Source: JAHJQQ01 sp032907525
Lineage (GTDB): Bacteria; Pseudomonadota; Gammaproteobacteria; Thiohalobacterales; Thiohalobacteraceae
Reading direction: 5' to 3'
DNA length: 44,026 bases
Assembly: GCA_032907525.1 (NCBI GenBank)
Contig: JAJJPM010000121.1
Span: forward strand, 1 to 44,026
Shown here one piece after another: positions 7,684-18,369 of the stretch. Positions within the stretch are counted from its first letter, which is position 1; each line of letters opens with the position of its first letter. Both the position numbers and the translations under genes were made by a program. A model generated the notes under the pieces. That model made no database searches, was not told where the DNA came from, and was given only the letters and a program-made list of their open reading frames with translations.

Positions 7684-8514
7684 TTAGGCGGGGCGGTAGA
7701 GGATGAAGCTGAGGTCGTCCGGTTTGCTCGGCATGCCCGACGCGATGCCGGTCATGCGTGCGAGCGAATCCAGCCGCAGCGCGTTCGCCCCTTTATTTAT
7801 AGGGCCGCAGCGCATGCGTTCGACGATCTCGTCCAGGTGCAGATTGTCGAACAGGCCATCACTGGCGAGCAGCGCGGTATCGCGTCGGGCGAGTTCGACC
7901 GCCGTGCCGATCTCGATGCGCATGTCGGGCGTGCCGATCATGTTGGAGATCAGATGGCGCTCCTCGTGGTGCATGGCCTCCTGCTCGTCCAGGAAACCGG
8001 CCTCGACGGCGTAGCCGACGGGGGAGTGCGACACCGTCTGCAGCTTGATGCGGCCGCGCTGGCCGCTGACCAGGATCATCGAGTCGCCGACGTGGTAGGG
8101 CCTGACCAGAGCGCCCTGGATCTCCAGCAGCACGAGCGTCGTCGCGGCGCCGACGCCGAGACCGGCGACGCGTCGGTTGGCCTTCTCGATGCCGTCGAGG
8201 ATCGCCTCGCGCAGGCCGCCGTTGCCGGGTGGCGTGGCGGCGATGCTGTCGGCGAGGCACCTCACCGCGGTGCGCGACGCGTCGGCGCCGGACGGCTGTC
8301 CGCCCAGGCCGTCGCAGACCACGAGGACGCCGCCGTTGCCGCCCCAGGGGATCAGGCCGAGGGAATCCTCGTTGGGGGTCTCCTTGTCGGGTGCGCGCGC
8401 GGTGAAGTAGCAGATCTCCCCGCCGGCGAAGCGCAGAACGGCCGGCTCCGGCATGTCGGTGGCGGCGATGATCGTCACGCGGTCCAGTTCCGCGGCGGTT
8501 GGCTTCAATCCCAT
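7684..8514 (-). CDS. PP2C-type Ser/Thr protein phosphatase
   Basis: This 276-residue cytosolic phosphatase has the PP2C metal-binding motifs: NED at 48-50, DGLGG at 68-72, GAATTLV near 122, VGDS at 142-145, SDG at 218-220 and the terminal PDD at 265-267. It is expected to be Mn/Mg-dependent. The start overlaps the 3-prime end of the kinase-like gene by 10 nt, so kinase and phosphatase are translationally coupled and likely act on the same targets. No forkhead-associated or type VI secretion genes are in the window, so the target is not evident. Confidence 0.9.
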   Translation of the reverse strand: MGLKPTAAELDRVTIIAATDMPEPAVLRFAGGEICYFTARAPDKETPNEDSLGLIPWGGNGGVLVVCDGLGGQPSGADASRTAVRCLADSIAATPPGNGGLREAILDGIEKANRRVAGLGVGAATTLVLLEIQGALVRPYHVGDSMILVSGQRGRIKLQTVSHSPVGYAVEAGFLDEQEAMHHEERHLISNMIGTPDMRIEIGTAVELARRDTALLASDGLFDNLHLDEIVERMRCGPINKGANALRLDSLARMTGIASGMPSKPDDLSFILYRPA

Positions 8515-9242
8515 GTGATGTTTTCCAGGTACTCCCTCAGCTGGCCGGCGCTGCGGAACTTCTTGAGGATCAGGCTGCGTTTCAATCCGCAGCAGATGGC
8601 CTTGATCTGCGGCGGCTGGCGGGCATAGTGCCGCTTGCCGCCGATGGCGTCGTAGAAGATGCGGACCAGGTCCACGACGTCGTCATGAATGTTCTCTTTC
8701 CTGGGCGCACCCCAGTGAAACAGGTCCAGGAGCTTCAGATCGAAGCCGATGCCGTAGCGCTGGACGATGATGTTCTCGGCATGCAGGTCGCCGTGGTACT
8801 CGCGCATCTGGTGGATGCACTCGATGCCGGAGGCCAGGGCGTGCAGCAGATGCAGTCCCTGGAAGGCGTTCAGGCGCTTGCCGGGCTGCTTGTTCAGGAA
8901 TTCGCTGAGCAGGTCGCCCTCGACGAAATCCGAGACCAGGAAGCTGATCTGCACACCGCGGTAGAGAATCGTCTCCTGGGTGTGGTACTGGATGACGATC
9001 GGGCAGTGGCGCAGTTTGTGCAGCTTGCGGGCATAGAAGGTCGCGGTGCGGTCGCCGGGATTGCGGTGCGGGAAGAAGAACTTGGCGGCCCGGTCGATGC
9101 CGGTGGCGCGCTCGCGGACCATGTAGACCTCACCCTCCCAGCCGCGGCCGAGGTGCGAGACGACTTCGTACTTGCGGGCCAGGATGCGGCCCGGCTGGAA
9201 GTCGAAGCGGTCGATCTGCGGCGGTCGGGCGCGTGGCGGCAT
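8505..9242 (-). CDS. Hanks-type Ser/Thr protein kinase, small soluble form
   Basis: This 245-residue protein is essentially one kinase domain. The Gly-loop GRGWEGEVY (32-40), ATP lysine K54 (AAKFF) and catalytic loop HGDLHAEN (150-157, D152 as base) are present. The magnesium motif is LLDLF (D173) instead of DFG. HGDLHxEN is the form seen in aminoglycoside-kinase-like and RIO/ABC1 relatives, so a small-molecule kinase is possible. Pairing with a PP2C phosphatase favours protein phosphorylation. No transmembrane or sensor domain follows, unlike PknB. Confidence 0.82.
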   Translation of the reverse strand: MPPRARPPQIDRFDFQPGRILARKYEVVSHLGRGWEGEVYMVRERATGIDRAAKFFFPHRNPGDRTATFYARKLHKLRHCPIVIQYHTQETILYRGVQISFLVSDFVEGDLLSEFLNKQPGKRLNAFQGLHLLHALASGIECIHQMREYHGDLHAENIIVQRYGIGFDLKLLDLFHWGAPRKENIHDDVVDLVRIFYDAIGGKRHYARQPPQIKAICCGLKRSLILKKFRSAGQLREYLENITWD

Positions 9243-9328
9243 GCGGTGGGTGCGGGACGGTTATTTTTTGCCTGATTGCTTTATAGTGATGCCGGCAGGC
9301 AAAGGCAAGCGACGAGAGAGCGGGAGTC

Positions 9329-10663
9329 ATGACCAACTTCTTGGCGACGGTGCGCGATGCCGTCATGGGATTCGTCTGGGGCGGCGAGCTGCGCGACCTG
9401 CCGTGGCCGCGCCGCCAGGTGGTGCGGGCGCTGCGCATGCTCTATGTGATCGCGCGCGACGTCGCCGCCGGCGACCTCAATCTGCGCGCCATGAGCATGG
9501 TGTATACCACCCTGCTGTCGGTGGTGCCGTTGCTGGCCTTCAGCTTCTCCGTACTCAAGGGCTTCGGCGTCTACAATCAGCTGGAGCCGCTGCTGTACCG
9601 CTTCATGGAGCCGCTCGGGCCGAAGGGCGCGGAGGTCGCGGGCCATGTCATCGATTTCGTGGCCAACGTGAAGGTCGGGGTGCTGGGCAGCGTCGGTCTG
9701 GCGCTGCTGATCTACACCGTGCTGTCGCTGCTGCAGAAGATCGAGTCGTCCTTCAACCATGTCTGGCGCATCGAACGCCTGCGCAGCCTCGGGCAGCGCT
9801 TCAGCAACTATCTCAGCGTCATCCTGGTCGGGCCGGTGCTGCTGTTCAGCGCCCTCGGCATCACCGCCACGGTGATGAACAACGCGCTGGTGCAGCGGCT
9901 GATGGAGGTCGAGCCGCTGGGCACCCTGGTCCTGGAGTTCTCGCGGCTGGTGCCCTACCTGCTGGTGGTCGCCGCCTTCACGTTCATTTACATGTTCATC
10001 CCGAATACCCGGGTCAGGCCGGGAGCGGCGCTGGTGGGCGGTCTGGTCGCCGGCGTGCTGTGGCAGAGCACCGGCTGGGCGTTCGCGGCCTTCATCGCCT
10101 CCTCGACCCAGTACGCCGCTATCTATTCCAGCTTCGCAATCCTGGTGCTGCTGCTGATCTGGCTGTACGTCAACTGGCTGGTGCTGCTGCTCGGCGCCCA
10201 GATCGCCTTCTACGTGCAGCATCCGCAGTACCTGGTGCAGACGCGCGTGCGCCTGACGCTGAGCAACCGGCTGAAGGAGCGGCTGAGTCTGATGCTCATG
10301 TATATGATCGCCGACCACCACCACCGCGACCGCCCGCCCTGGGGTGCCGAGGCGCTGGCCAGGCGCCTGGACCTGCCCATCGCGCCGCTGCAGCGGCTGA
10401 TCGACAGCCTGGTGGAACAGGGCTATCTGGTCGAGCTCAACAGCGAGCCCGTGACCTACGTACCGGCGCGTGACATCGCCACCATCCACGTCGCCGATCT
10501 CATCGAGGACGTGCGGGCCGCGGACGAGAGCCGTTTCCTGAGGAAGGACCGGCTGATGCCGCTGCCGGCGGTGGATGCCGTCATCGAACGCGCCAATCGC
10601 GCCCGTGCCGAGAGCTTCGGCGCGCTGACCTTGCGGGATCTGCTGGAGGAGAAGGCGGACTGA
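9329..10663 (+). CDS. yihY: YihY/BrkB family inner-membrane protein (UPF0761)
   Basis: This 444-residue protein has about six predicted membrane helices between residues 55 and 295. Family motifs are SSFNHVW (140-146), FIPN (223-226) and YSSFAILVLLLIWLY (266-280). The family was once called RNase BN, but that activity belongs to ElaC; transport or permease-like function is unproven. A cytosolic tail of about 150 residues (from 300) resembles a winged-helix fold, as in longer family members. The gene is divergent from the kinase across 86 bp. Confidence 0.9.
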   Translation: MTNFLATVRDAVMGFVWGGELRDLPWPRRQVVRALRMLYVIARDVAAGDLNLRAMSMVYTTLLSVVPLLAFSFSVLKGFGVYNQLEPLLYRFMEPLGPKGAEVAGHVIDFVANVKVGVLGSVGLALLIYTVLSLLQKIESSFNHVWRIERLRSLGQRFSNYLSVILVGPVLLFSALGITATVMNNALVQRLMEVEPLGTLVLEFSRLVPYLLVVAAFTFIYMFIPNTRVRPGAALVGGLVAGVLWQSTGWAFAAFIASSTQYAAIYSSFAILVLLLIWLYVNWLVLLLGAQIAFYVQHPQYLVQTRVRLTLSNRLKERLSLMLMYMIADHHHRDRPPWGAEALARRLDLPIAPLQRLIDSLVEQGYLVELNSEPVTYVPARDIATIHVADLIEDVRAADESRFLRKDRLMPLPAVDAVIERANRARAESFGALTLRDLLEEKAD

Positions 10664-11033
10664 GAGGCGTCAGCCGGAGACGGTGCTTGGTCAAACCCTT
10701 CCCGGCCACGAAATCCACGAAACGGCACGGACAAAACCCTTTGATGGCCACGAAATCCACGAAACCCACGAAAGGTATCGGGGCACCGCTCCCAAGAGCC
10801 CAAACACGTATGCGCCACGGAAGCACACGGAAACACACGGACAAGATCAAAGACTTCACACAATAGTCCACATCACCTGTCAGCTGCTCGCGCAGAGCTT
10901 CGTGAGCAGTTCCAGTTTCAGTGTCTTCCGTGTGTTTCCGTGTGCTTCCGTGGCTGGATTTCGCCTTTAAAGCTTTTCGTGGGTTTCGTGGATTTCGTGG
11001 CGATTTTTCAGCTTACTATCCACGTCATCCGCG
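10664..11033. other. Convergent intergenic region filled by repeats
   Basis: No gene is supported in these 370 bp. Nearly all of it is the nested palindromic element described separately. Short open frames here translate the repeat (FVDFVA- and FPCASVA-type strings) and have no coding support. Confidence 0.8.
10704..11001. repeat. Nested palindromic element with two perfect arm pairs
   Basis: The outer arms, 10747-10773 and 10975-11001, are perfect 27-bp inverted repeats built of CCACGAAA-type units. The inner arms, 10814-10841 and 10927-10954, are perfect 28-bp inverted repeats built of CACACGGAA-type units. A partial direct duplicate of the outer arm lies at 10704-10731. The central loop is about 85 bp and unrelated to either arm. 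The element lies between the convergent yihY and a small lipoprotein gene. Confidence 0.92.
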
Positions 11034-11585
11034 TCAGTCGGTGTTGTTCAGCGCGAGGGCGTAGCGGGATGCCGCATCCTGATGGTAGAGGGCCGTGCCG
11101 CGGTGGAACAGCGCCAGCGGCTGGCCGGACTGGGTCATCATCCACTCGGGCAGGTGCTCGCTCACGGCGAGTGCATAGCGCTGGGCGCTGACGCCGCATT
11201 CGGCGAGGCGCGGTTCCCAGCGGATGCGCACTTCCCAGCCCGTGAAGCCGCCGAGCGACTCGGGGGCCGCGGTGAGCACGGCGCGGCCGTCCTGATCGAG
11301 CGTACCGGAGAACAGCCAGGTTCCGCCGCACAGCTCCGCCTCGGCGATCTTCTTGGCCTTGGCCAGCGCGATATGCGCGACCGCTTCCGCGACGGCCCCG
11401 GTCTGGGCGCGTTCGCGGGGCACCCAGGCGAGGACCAGATCGTGGCCGGGACTCAAATGGGGCAGGTCGGCACGCTGCCCGCCCGTGCCGAGGCTGGCGC
11501 AGCCGGCGCAGAGGCCGACGATCGCGGCGAGCGGCAGGAGACCGATCGATGCAGGTGCAGGAAAGCGGGTGCGGCGCGGCGTCAT
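11034..11585 (-). CDS. Predicted lipoprotein, function unknown
   Basis: This 183-residue protein has a basic start, a hydrophobic stretch (about 14-28) and a Cys-containing LCAGCAS segment that would serve as an imperfect lipobox. The mature part has ALAKAKKIAEAELCGG and GWEVRIRW segments but no domain I recognise. It diverges from the TlpA-like gene by 55 bp and ends against the nested palindrome. Envelope localisation is inferred from the signal only. Confidence 0.6.
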   Translation of the reverse strand: MTPRRTRFPAPASIGLLPLAAIVGLCAGCASLGTGGQRADLPHLSPGHDLVLAWVPRERAQTGAVAEAVAHIALAKAKKIAEAELCGGTWLFSGTLDQDGRAVLTAAPESLGGFTGWEVRIRWEPRLAECGVSAQRYALAVSEHLPEWMMTQSGQPLALFHRGTALYHQDAASRYALALNNTD

Positions 11586-11640
11586 CGGTCGGCTCGGCTG
11601 TGGTCGGGGGATGGCTGCAGGTTAAAATAGTATCGAGGTA

Positions 11641-12288
11641 GTGACCGGAACAGCGTCAACATATCGCCATTCCGACGGGCGGACGCCGCCGGATTCTGTG
11701 AACGAACGCACATTGGGTGATGCTCCGACCTTGGACACGCAGACCGATGCCAGGGCCAGATGGCCGCGCTACCGGCGCTGGCTGCTCGAAGCGCTGTTGC
11801 TGGCGGCCGTGCTGTTCGCCGTGCATCTCTATCAGACGCGGGACGCGGTCGTCGGCCGCGCGCCGCCGCTTGAGGGCGTGGACCTCGACGGCGCACCGCG
11901 CTCGCTCGCGGAATTCCGCGGCCGGCCGGTGCTGGTCTACTTCTGGGCGACCTGGTGTCCGGTGTGCCGGGCCGAGCGCGGGACCGTCCGTGCCATCGCC
12001 GAGGACTACCCCGTGCTGAGCGTGGCGCTGGAGGACACCGCACCGGCCGCCCTGCGCGCCTACGTCGAGGAGCACGGGCTGGACTTCCCGGTCCTGCGCG
12101 ATGCCGACGGCGGGCTCGCGCACCGCTACGGCGTGCGCGGCGTGCCGGCGTTCTTCGTCATCGACGGCGCCGGGATGATCCGGTCCGCCGCCGTCGGCTA
12201 TACCACCGGGCCCGGCCTGCGGCTGCGGCTGTGGTGGGCCGGCCGGTCGGCTGCCCGTGCCGCGGCCGCCGGGGCGAAGGCGCAATGA
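11641..12288 (+). CDS. Membrane-anchored TlpA/ScsD-like thiol-disulfide oxidoreductase
   Basis: This 215-residue protein has one N-terminal membrane anchor (about 46-64) and a periplasmic thioredoxin fold. The active site is WCPVC in FWATWCPVCRAE, and the cis-Pro motif is GVPAFFVID. WCPVC is typical of ScsD or protein-disulfide-reductase relatives rather than cytochrome c maturation proteins. The start is uncertain: the GTG at 11641 has GAGG only 2 bp away, and a GTG at 11698 would still leave the anchor intact. Its stop overlaps the start of the next small gene (ATGA). Confidence 0.83.
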   Translation: MTGTASTYRHSDGRTPPDSVNERTLGDAPTLDTQTDARARWPRYRRWLLEALLLAAVLFAVHLYQTRDAVVGRAPPLEGVDLDGAPRSLAEFRGRPVLVYFWATWCPVCRAERGTVRAIAEDYPVLSVALEDTAPAALRAYVEEHGLDFPVLRDADGGLAHRYGVRGVPAFFVIDGAGMIRSAAVGYTTGPGLRLRLWWAGRSAARAAAAGAKAQ

Positions 12289-12491
12289 CGACCGGCGACG
12301 CCAGCGTCGATCGGCGCGTCGAAGAGCTCTGCGAGCACGGCTGCGGCGCCGTGCGCGAGTACATCCAGGCTTTGCGGGACGGACGGCCGCTGCCGCAGTT
12401 CGACGGGCTGGACGCCCTGCAACGGCGGCGGCTGCAGCAGGAGCTCGAGGCCATCATGGCGGTCTACGGCGGGCCGCCCGCGGGTGCCTGA
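12285..12491 (+). CDS. Small CxxxC protein coupled to the TlpA-like gene
   Basis: This 68-residue soluble protein starts with an ATGA overlap with the preceding thioredoxin gene, which argues for real, coupled translation. It carries the pair C16 and C20 in ELCEHGCGAV, then an amphipathic helix and QRRRLQQELEAIMAVYG. I do not recognise a named family. A redox partner or metal-binding role is suggested only by the cysteines and the neighbour. Confidence 0.65.
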   Translation: MTTGDASVDRRVEELCEHGCGAVREYIQALRDGRPLPQFDGLDALQRRRLQQELEAIMAVYGGPPAGA

Positions 12492-12677
12492 GAGCCGGGC
12501 GGACGTCCTCGCCCGACGCGGCCGGGCAATCCGCGCCCCGATGTGAGACAATGCCGCCCTCGCACGATCCGTCCCCCTCCGCAGTACGCACTCCGTAACC
12601 GGCATTTCAGGGACCCCCACCCGGCGCGGACCCCGGTCCCTGCGCCTGTTAAACACCACGATTCTGGAAGCAGCACC

Positions 12678-14291
12678 TTGATCATCACCGCCAACATCAC
12701 CATGCAGTTCGGGCCCAAGCCCCTGTTCGAGAACATCTCGGTCAAATTCGGCAACGGCAACCGCTACGGCCTCATCGGCGCCAACGGCTGCGGCAAGTCG
12801 ACGTTCATGAAGATCCTCGGCGGCGATCTGCAGCCGACCTCCGGCAACGTCAGCGTCGACGCCGGCGAGCGCGTCGGCAAGCTGCGCCAGGACCAGTTCG
12901 CGTTCGAGGAGTTCACGGTGCTCGACACCGTCATCATGGGGCACGCCGAGCTCTGGGACGTGAAGCAGGAACGCGACCGTATCTACGCGCTGCCGGAGAT
13001 GAGCGAGGAGGACGGCATGCGCGTCGCCGACCTCGAGGTGCGCTTCGCGGAGCTGGACGGCTACACCGCCGAGGCGCGCGCGGGCGAGCTGCTGCTCGGC
13101 CTGGATATCCCGCTGGAGCTGCACGCCGGACCGATGAGCGCCGTGGCGCCCGGCTGGAAGCTGCGCGTGCTGCTGGCGCAGGCGCTGTTCGCCGACCCGG
13201 ACATCATGCTGCTCGACGAGCCCACCAACAATCTGGACATCAACACCATCCGCTGGCTGGAAGGCGTGCTCAACGCCCGCAACAGCACCATGGTGATCAT
13301 TTCCCACGACCGCCACTTCCTGAACAGCGTGTGCACCCACATGGCCGATCTGGACTACGGCGAGCTGCGCGTCTATCCGGGCAACTACGACGACTACATG
13401 ATCGCCTCGACCCAGGCGCGCGAGCGGCTGTACGCCGACAACGCCAAGAAGAAGGCGCAGATCGCCGATCTGCAGGCCTTCGTCAGCCGCTTCTCCGCGA
13501 ATGCCTCCAAGGCGAAGCAGGCGACCTCGCGCGCCCGGCAGATCGAGAAGATCAAGCTCGAGGAGATCAAGCCGTCGAGCCGCGTGAACCCCTTCATCCG
13601 CTTCGATCAGGCCAAGAAGCTCTATCGCCTCGCGCTGGAGGTCGAAGGCCTGAGCAAGGGCTATGGCGGCGAGCCGCTGTTCCGCAACCTCGATCTGATG
13701 GTCGAGGTCGGTGAGCGCGTCGCGGTGATCGGCCCGAACGGCATCGGCAAGAGCACGCTGCTGCGTACCCTGGTCGGTGAGCTGGCGCCCGACGGCGGCA
13801 CGGTGAAGTGGTCCGAGAATGCCGACATCGGCTATTTCGCCCAGGACCACGCGGCCGACTTCGCGACCGACATGACGCTGTTCGACTGGATGAGCCAGTG
13901 GAAGAAACCCGGCGACGACGAGCAGGCGGTCCGCGGCACGCTGGGCCGGATGCTGTTCTCGTCCGACGAGACCGGCAAATCCGTGAAGGTCCTGTCCGGC
14001 GGCGAGCAGGGGCGCATGCTGTTCGGCAGGCTCATGCTCGCGCGCCCGAACATCCTGGTGATGGACGAACCGACCAACCACCTGGACATGGAGTCCATCG
14101 AGTCGCTCAACACCGCCCTGGAGAATTATCCCGGTACGCTGATCTTCGTCAGCCACGACCGCGAGTTCGTCTCCTCGCTGGCGACGCGCATCATCGAACT
14201 GACACCGACCGGTATCGTCGACTTCAGCGGCAGTTACGACGACTATCTGCGCAGCCAGGGCGTCGAGCTCGCGAACCGTACCGGGACCTGA
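12678..14291 (+). CDS. ybiT: ABC-F ATPase YbiT
   Basis: This 537-residue cytosolic protein has two ABC ATPase domains and no membrane part. Walker A motifs are GANGCGKST and GPNGIGKST; Walker B motifs LLDEPTNNLD and VMDEPTNHLD. The first signature is degenerate (APGWKLR), the second intact (LSGGEQGR). Sequence follows E. coli YbiT closely throughout. ABC-F proteins act on ribosomes. The TTG at 12678 gives an N-terminus (IITANITMQFG) aligned with YbiT and the proper length (E. coli 530). An upstream ATG at 12543 lacks similarity. Confidence 0.94.
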   Translation: MIITANITMQFGPKPLFENISVKFGNGNRYGLIGANGCGKSTFMKILGGDLQPTSGNVSVDAGERVGKLRQDQFAFEEFTVLDTVIMGHAELWDVKQERDRIYALPEMSEEDGMRVADLEVRFAELDGYTAEARAGELLLGLDIPLELHAGPMSAVAPGWKLRVLLAQALFADPDIMLLDEPTNNLDINTIRWLEGVLNARNSTMVIISHDRHFLNSVCTHMADLDYGELRVYPGNYDDYMIASTQARERLYADNAKKKAQIADLQAFVSRFSANASKAKQATSRARQIEKIKLEEIKPSSRVNPFIRFDQAKKLYRLALEVEGLSKGYGGEPLFRNLDLMVEVGERVAVIGPNGIGKSTLLRTLVGELAPDGGTVKWSENADIGYFAQDHAADFATDMTLFDWMSQWKKPGDDEQAVRGTLGRMLFSSDETGKSVKVLSGGEQGRMLFGRLMLARPNILVMDEPTNHLDMESIESLNTALENYPGTLIFVSHDREFVSSLATRIIELTPTGIVDFSGSYDDYLRSQGVELANRTGT

Positions 14292-14426
14292 CCGCCTCCG
14301 GTCTCTCCGGGCGGTGCGCGATCCGCGCCGGGAACCCCCATGCTATGCTCAGAGCGCGATCGCCCCGCCAGGCGCGGCGTGTGTCCGATCGCGACACCCT
14401 CTTCGGCATACGCGGGCAGGTGCGGC

Positions 14427-15743
14427 ATGTTTCCCTGGGAATTGCTATTCATCCTGGCGTTGATCCTCATGAACGGGTTCTTCGCCATGTCGGAACTGGC
14501 AGTGATCTCCGCACGGCGTGCGCGGCTGCAATCCATGGCGGAGCAGGGCAGCCGCACGGCGCGCAGTGCCCTGCATCTGTTGGAGACGCGCGGGCGCTTC
14601 CTGTCGACGGTGCAGGTCGGAATCACCCTGATCGGCATCTTCGCAGGCGCCTACGGCGAGCGCAGCCTGGCTGCGCCGCTGTCGGCATGGCTGTCGGAGA
14701 TCCCGCCGCTGGCGCCCTACAGCGACGCCCTGGCGCTCGCGATCGTGGTCGCCGTCATCACCTATCTCTCGCTGATCCTCGGCGAACTGGTGCCGAAGCA
14801 GCTCGCGCTCGCCAACGCCGAGCGCGTGGCCGTCCTCGTCGCCCGCCCGATGCAGCTGCTGTCGGTTGCGTTCACGCCGCTGGTGGTGCTGCTGGATGTC
14901 TCATCCCGGGTGGTGCTGCGGCTGATGGGCCGGCATGCCGAGCGTCGTCAGAAGGTCACCGACGAGGAGATCAGGATGCTGCTCGCCGAAGCCGCGGAGA
15001 CCGGGGTGGTCGAGCACGCCGAGCGCGACATGATCGGCGCCGTGATGCGTCTCGCCGACCGCCGCATCGAGGCGCTGATGACGCCGCGTGTCGACATGGT
15101 GTGGCTGGACATCGATACGGCGGAGACGGAGCTGCGCGAACGGCTGCGCGACCATCCGCACAGCCGCTTCGTGGTCAGCCGCGGCGAGCTGGACGAGGTG
15201 CAGGGGCTGGTGCAGTGCCGCGATCTGCTCGCCCAGCTCCTCGACGGTCGTCCGCTGGACGTGCGTGCCGCCCTGCGCCAGCCCGTGTTCGTGCACGAAG
15301 GCACCGGTGCCCTGGCGGCGCTCGAGCAGTTGCGCCGGGCGCCGATCCCCGTCGCCGTCGTGGTGGACGAGTACGGCGGTGTACAGGGGCTGGTGACCCC
15401 CGTCGACATACTCGCGGCGATCGCCGGCGAGCTCGCCGAGACGCAGGAGGCCGGCGAGCCGGCCGCAACGCGGCGCGAGGACGGTTCCTGGCTGCTGGAC
15501 GGCGGGCTGCCCATCGACGAGCTGCGCGAGCTGCTGGAACTGCGCGGCGAGGCGGAGGCGCCGGGCTTCCATACCCTGGCCGGCCTGGTGCTGCAGGAGC
15601 TCGGGCACGTCCCGCACAGCGGTGAGCACTTCGAGCTGGAGGACTATCGCTTCGAGGTGATGGACATGGACGGCCATCGCGTCGACAAGGTGCTGGTCAC
15701 GCCGAAGGCGGAGCCGGAGCCGCCGGACGCGCCGGCGGCCTGA
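14427..15743 (+). CDS. CNNM/CorC-HlyC family transporter-like protein
   Basis: This 438-residue protein has an N-terminal CNNM (DUF21) membrane domain (about 1-190) with GFFAMSELAVISARR and ELVPKQLALANAERV. A CBS pair follows (about 205-330) with MTPRVDMVWL and VVVDEYGGVQGLVT, then a CorC_HlyC domain (about 345-430). Family members are linked to Mg or Co efflux and are often misnamed hemolysin. The Met at 14427 lies right before the first membrane helix; the frame upstream is not conserved. It is convergent with typA. Confidence 0.92.
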   Translation: MFPWELLFILALILMNGFFAMSELAVISARRARLQSMAEQGSRTARSALHLLETRGRFLSTVQVGITLIGIFAGAYGERSLAAPLSAWLSEIPPLAPYSDALALAIVVAVITYLSLILGELVPKQLALANAERVAVLVARPMQLLSVAFTPLVVLLDVSSRVVLRLMGRHAERRQKVTDEEIRMLLAEAAETGVVEHAERDMIGAVMRLADRRIEALMTPRVDMVWLDIDTAETELRERLRDHPHSRFVVSRGELDEVQGLVQCRDLLAQLLDGRPLDVRAALRQPVFVHEGTGALAALEQLRRAPIPVAVVVDEYGGVQGLVTPVDILAAIAGELAETQEAGEPAATRREDGSWLLDGGLPIDELRELLELRGEAEAPGFHTLAGLVLQELGHVPHSGEHFELEDYRFEVMDMDGHRVDKVLVTPKAEPEPPDAPAA

Positions 15744-15842
15744 GCCCTGATGAAGCGGTCAGAGTGCTTGAGATGTCATCTGCCGGCTCAGGCCACTCCA
15801 ACATGCAATGTCCTGGACCGGATAACGACAATATGATCCGGA

Positions 15843-17672
<1,830 letters not shown>

Positions 17673-17703
17673 GGCGGCACTACCTGAGCGAAAAAGAGGG
17701 CGG

Positions 17704-17709
17704 ATTATA
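17704..17709 (-). promoter_or_regulatory. -10 element upstream of typA
   Basis: A perfect TATAAT reads on the minus strand, 32 bp upstream of the typA start, preceded by TG. No convincing -35 hexamer is seen, so this may be a TG-assisted promoter. Confidence 0.55.
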
Positions 17710-17767
17710 CAGTAGCGGCGTTCCGCATGATGGAATTTCTGCGGCCGCCGTGCGGAGGACGGTATCC

Positions 17768-18184
17768 ATGGTGTTCCAGAAGGGTTTCGAGGTCGCGACC
17801 CGCGGCCGCGGCAGTTACCTGATAACTGAGGAAATTCAGCGCTACGTGGCGGCTGCGGGGGTGGCCGCCGGGGTGGCGCACCTGTTCCTGCACCATACCA
17901 GTGCCTCGCTGCTGCTGTGCGAGAATGCCGATCCGGCGGTGCGCGCCGATCTGGAGCGCTTCATGGCGCGGCTGGTGCCGGACGGCGATCCCCTGTTCGA
18001 GCACAGCGACGAGGGCCCGGACGACATGCCCGCCCATGTGCGGACGCTGCTGGCCGGGTCGGCGCTGAGCATCCCGGTGACGGCGGGGCGCTGCGCGCTG
18101 GGCACCTGGCAGGGCATCTACCTGTGGGAGCACCGCCACGCCGGGCATCGCCGCCGGCTGACCCTGACGGTCCTGGGTGAATGA
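17768..18184 (+). CDS. yjbQ: YjbQ family protein (UPF0047)
   Basis: This 138-residue protein matches YjbQ: RGSYLITEEIQ, HLFLHHTSASLLLCEN, and the C-terminal GTWQGIYLWEHR block with a conserved His. Weak thiamine-phosphate synthase activity has been reported for the family; its physiological role is unsettled. The start at 17768 is chosen because GGAGGA (17754-17759) sits 8 bp upstream and the length equals E. coli YjbQ. A GTG 18 bp earlier would place the RBS inside the gene. Confidence 0.9.
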   Translation: MVFQKGFEVATRGRGSYLITEEIQRYVAAAGVAAGVAHLFLHHTSASLLLCENADPAVRADLERFMARLVPDGDPLFEHSDEGPDDMPAHVRTLLAGSALSIPVTAGRCALGTWQGIYLWEHRHAGHRRRLTLTVLGE

Positions 18185-18200
18185 ACCTGAAAAACCCGTT

Positions 18201-18336
18201 TCCGCCACGGAAGCACACGGAGGGCACTGAAATGAAACGTTACCGTGAACCACAGGCTCATTGCCCGGCGGGAGGCAAGGCCGGCGGCGTGAAGCGTGTG
18301 ATCTCGTCAGTGATTTTCCGTGCGGTTCCGTGGCGG
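18201..18336. repeat. CCACGGA-type inverted repeat between yjbQ and the AI-2E permease gene
   Basis: Arms at 18201-18222 and 18315-18336 match at 19 of 22 positions and share the CCGCCACGGAA word with the inner arm of the 10.8 kb element. The 92-bp interior holds no gene. This is the only copy in the window located between two genes of the same direction. Confidence 0.75.
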
Positions 18337-18369
18337 ATGCGGTTGCCGGGATAACGGAAGGAGGCGCAG

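Noticed and set aside
10456..10871. Small proteins encoded by the CCACGAA repeats
   Set aside because: The same peptide words appear wherever the repeat occurs, on either strand, with no RBS; they translate the repeat.
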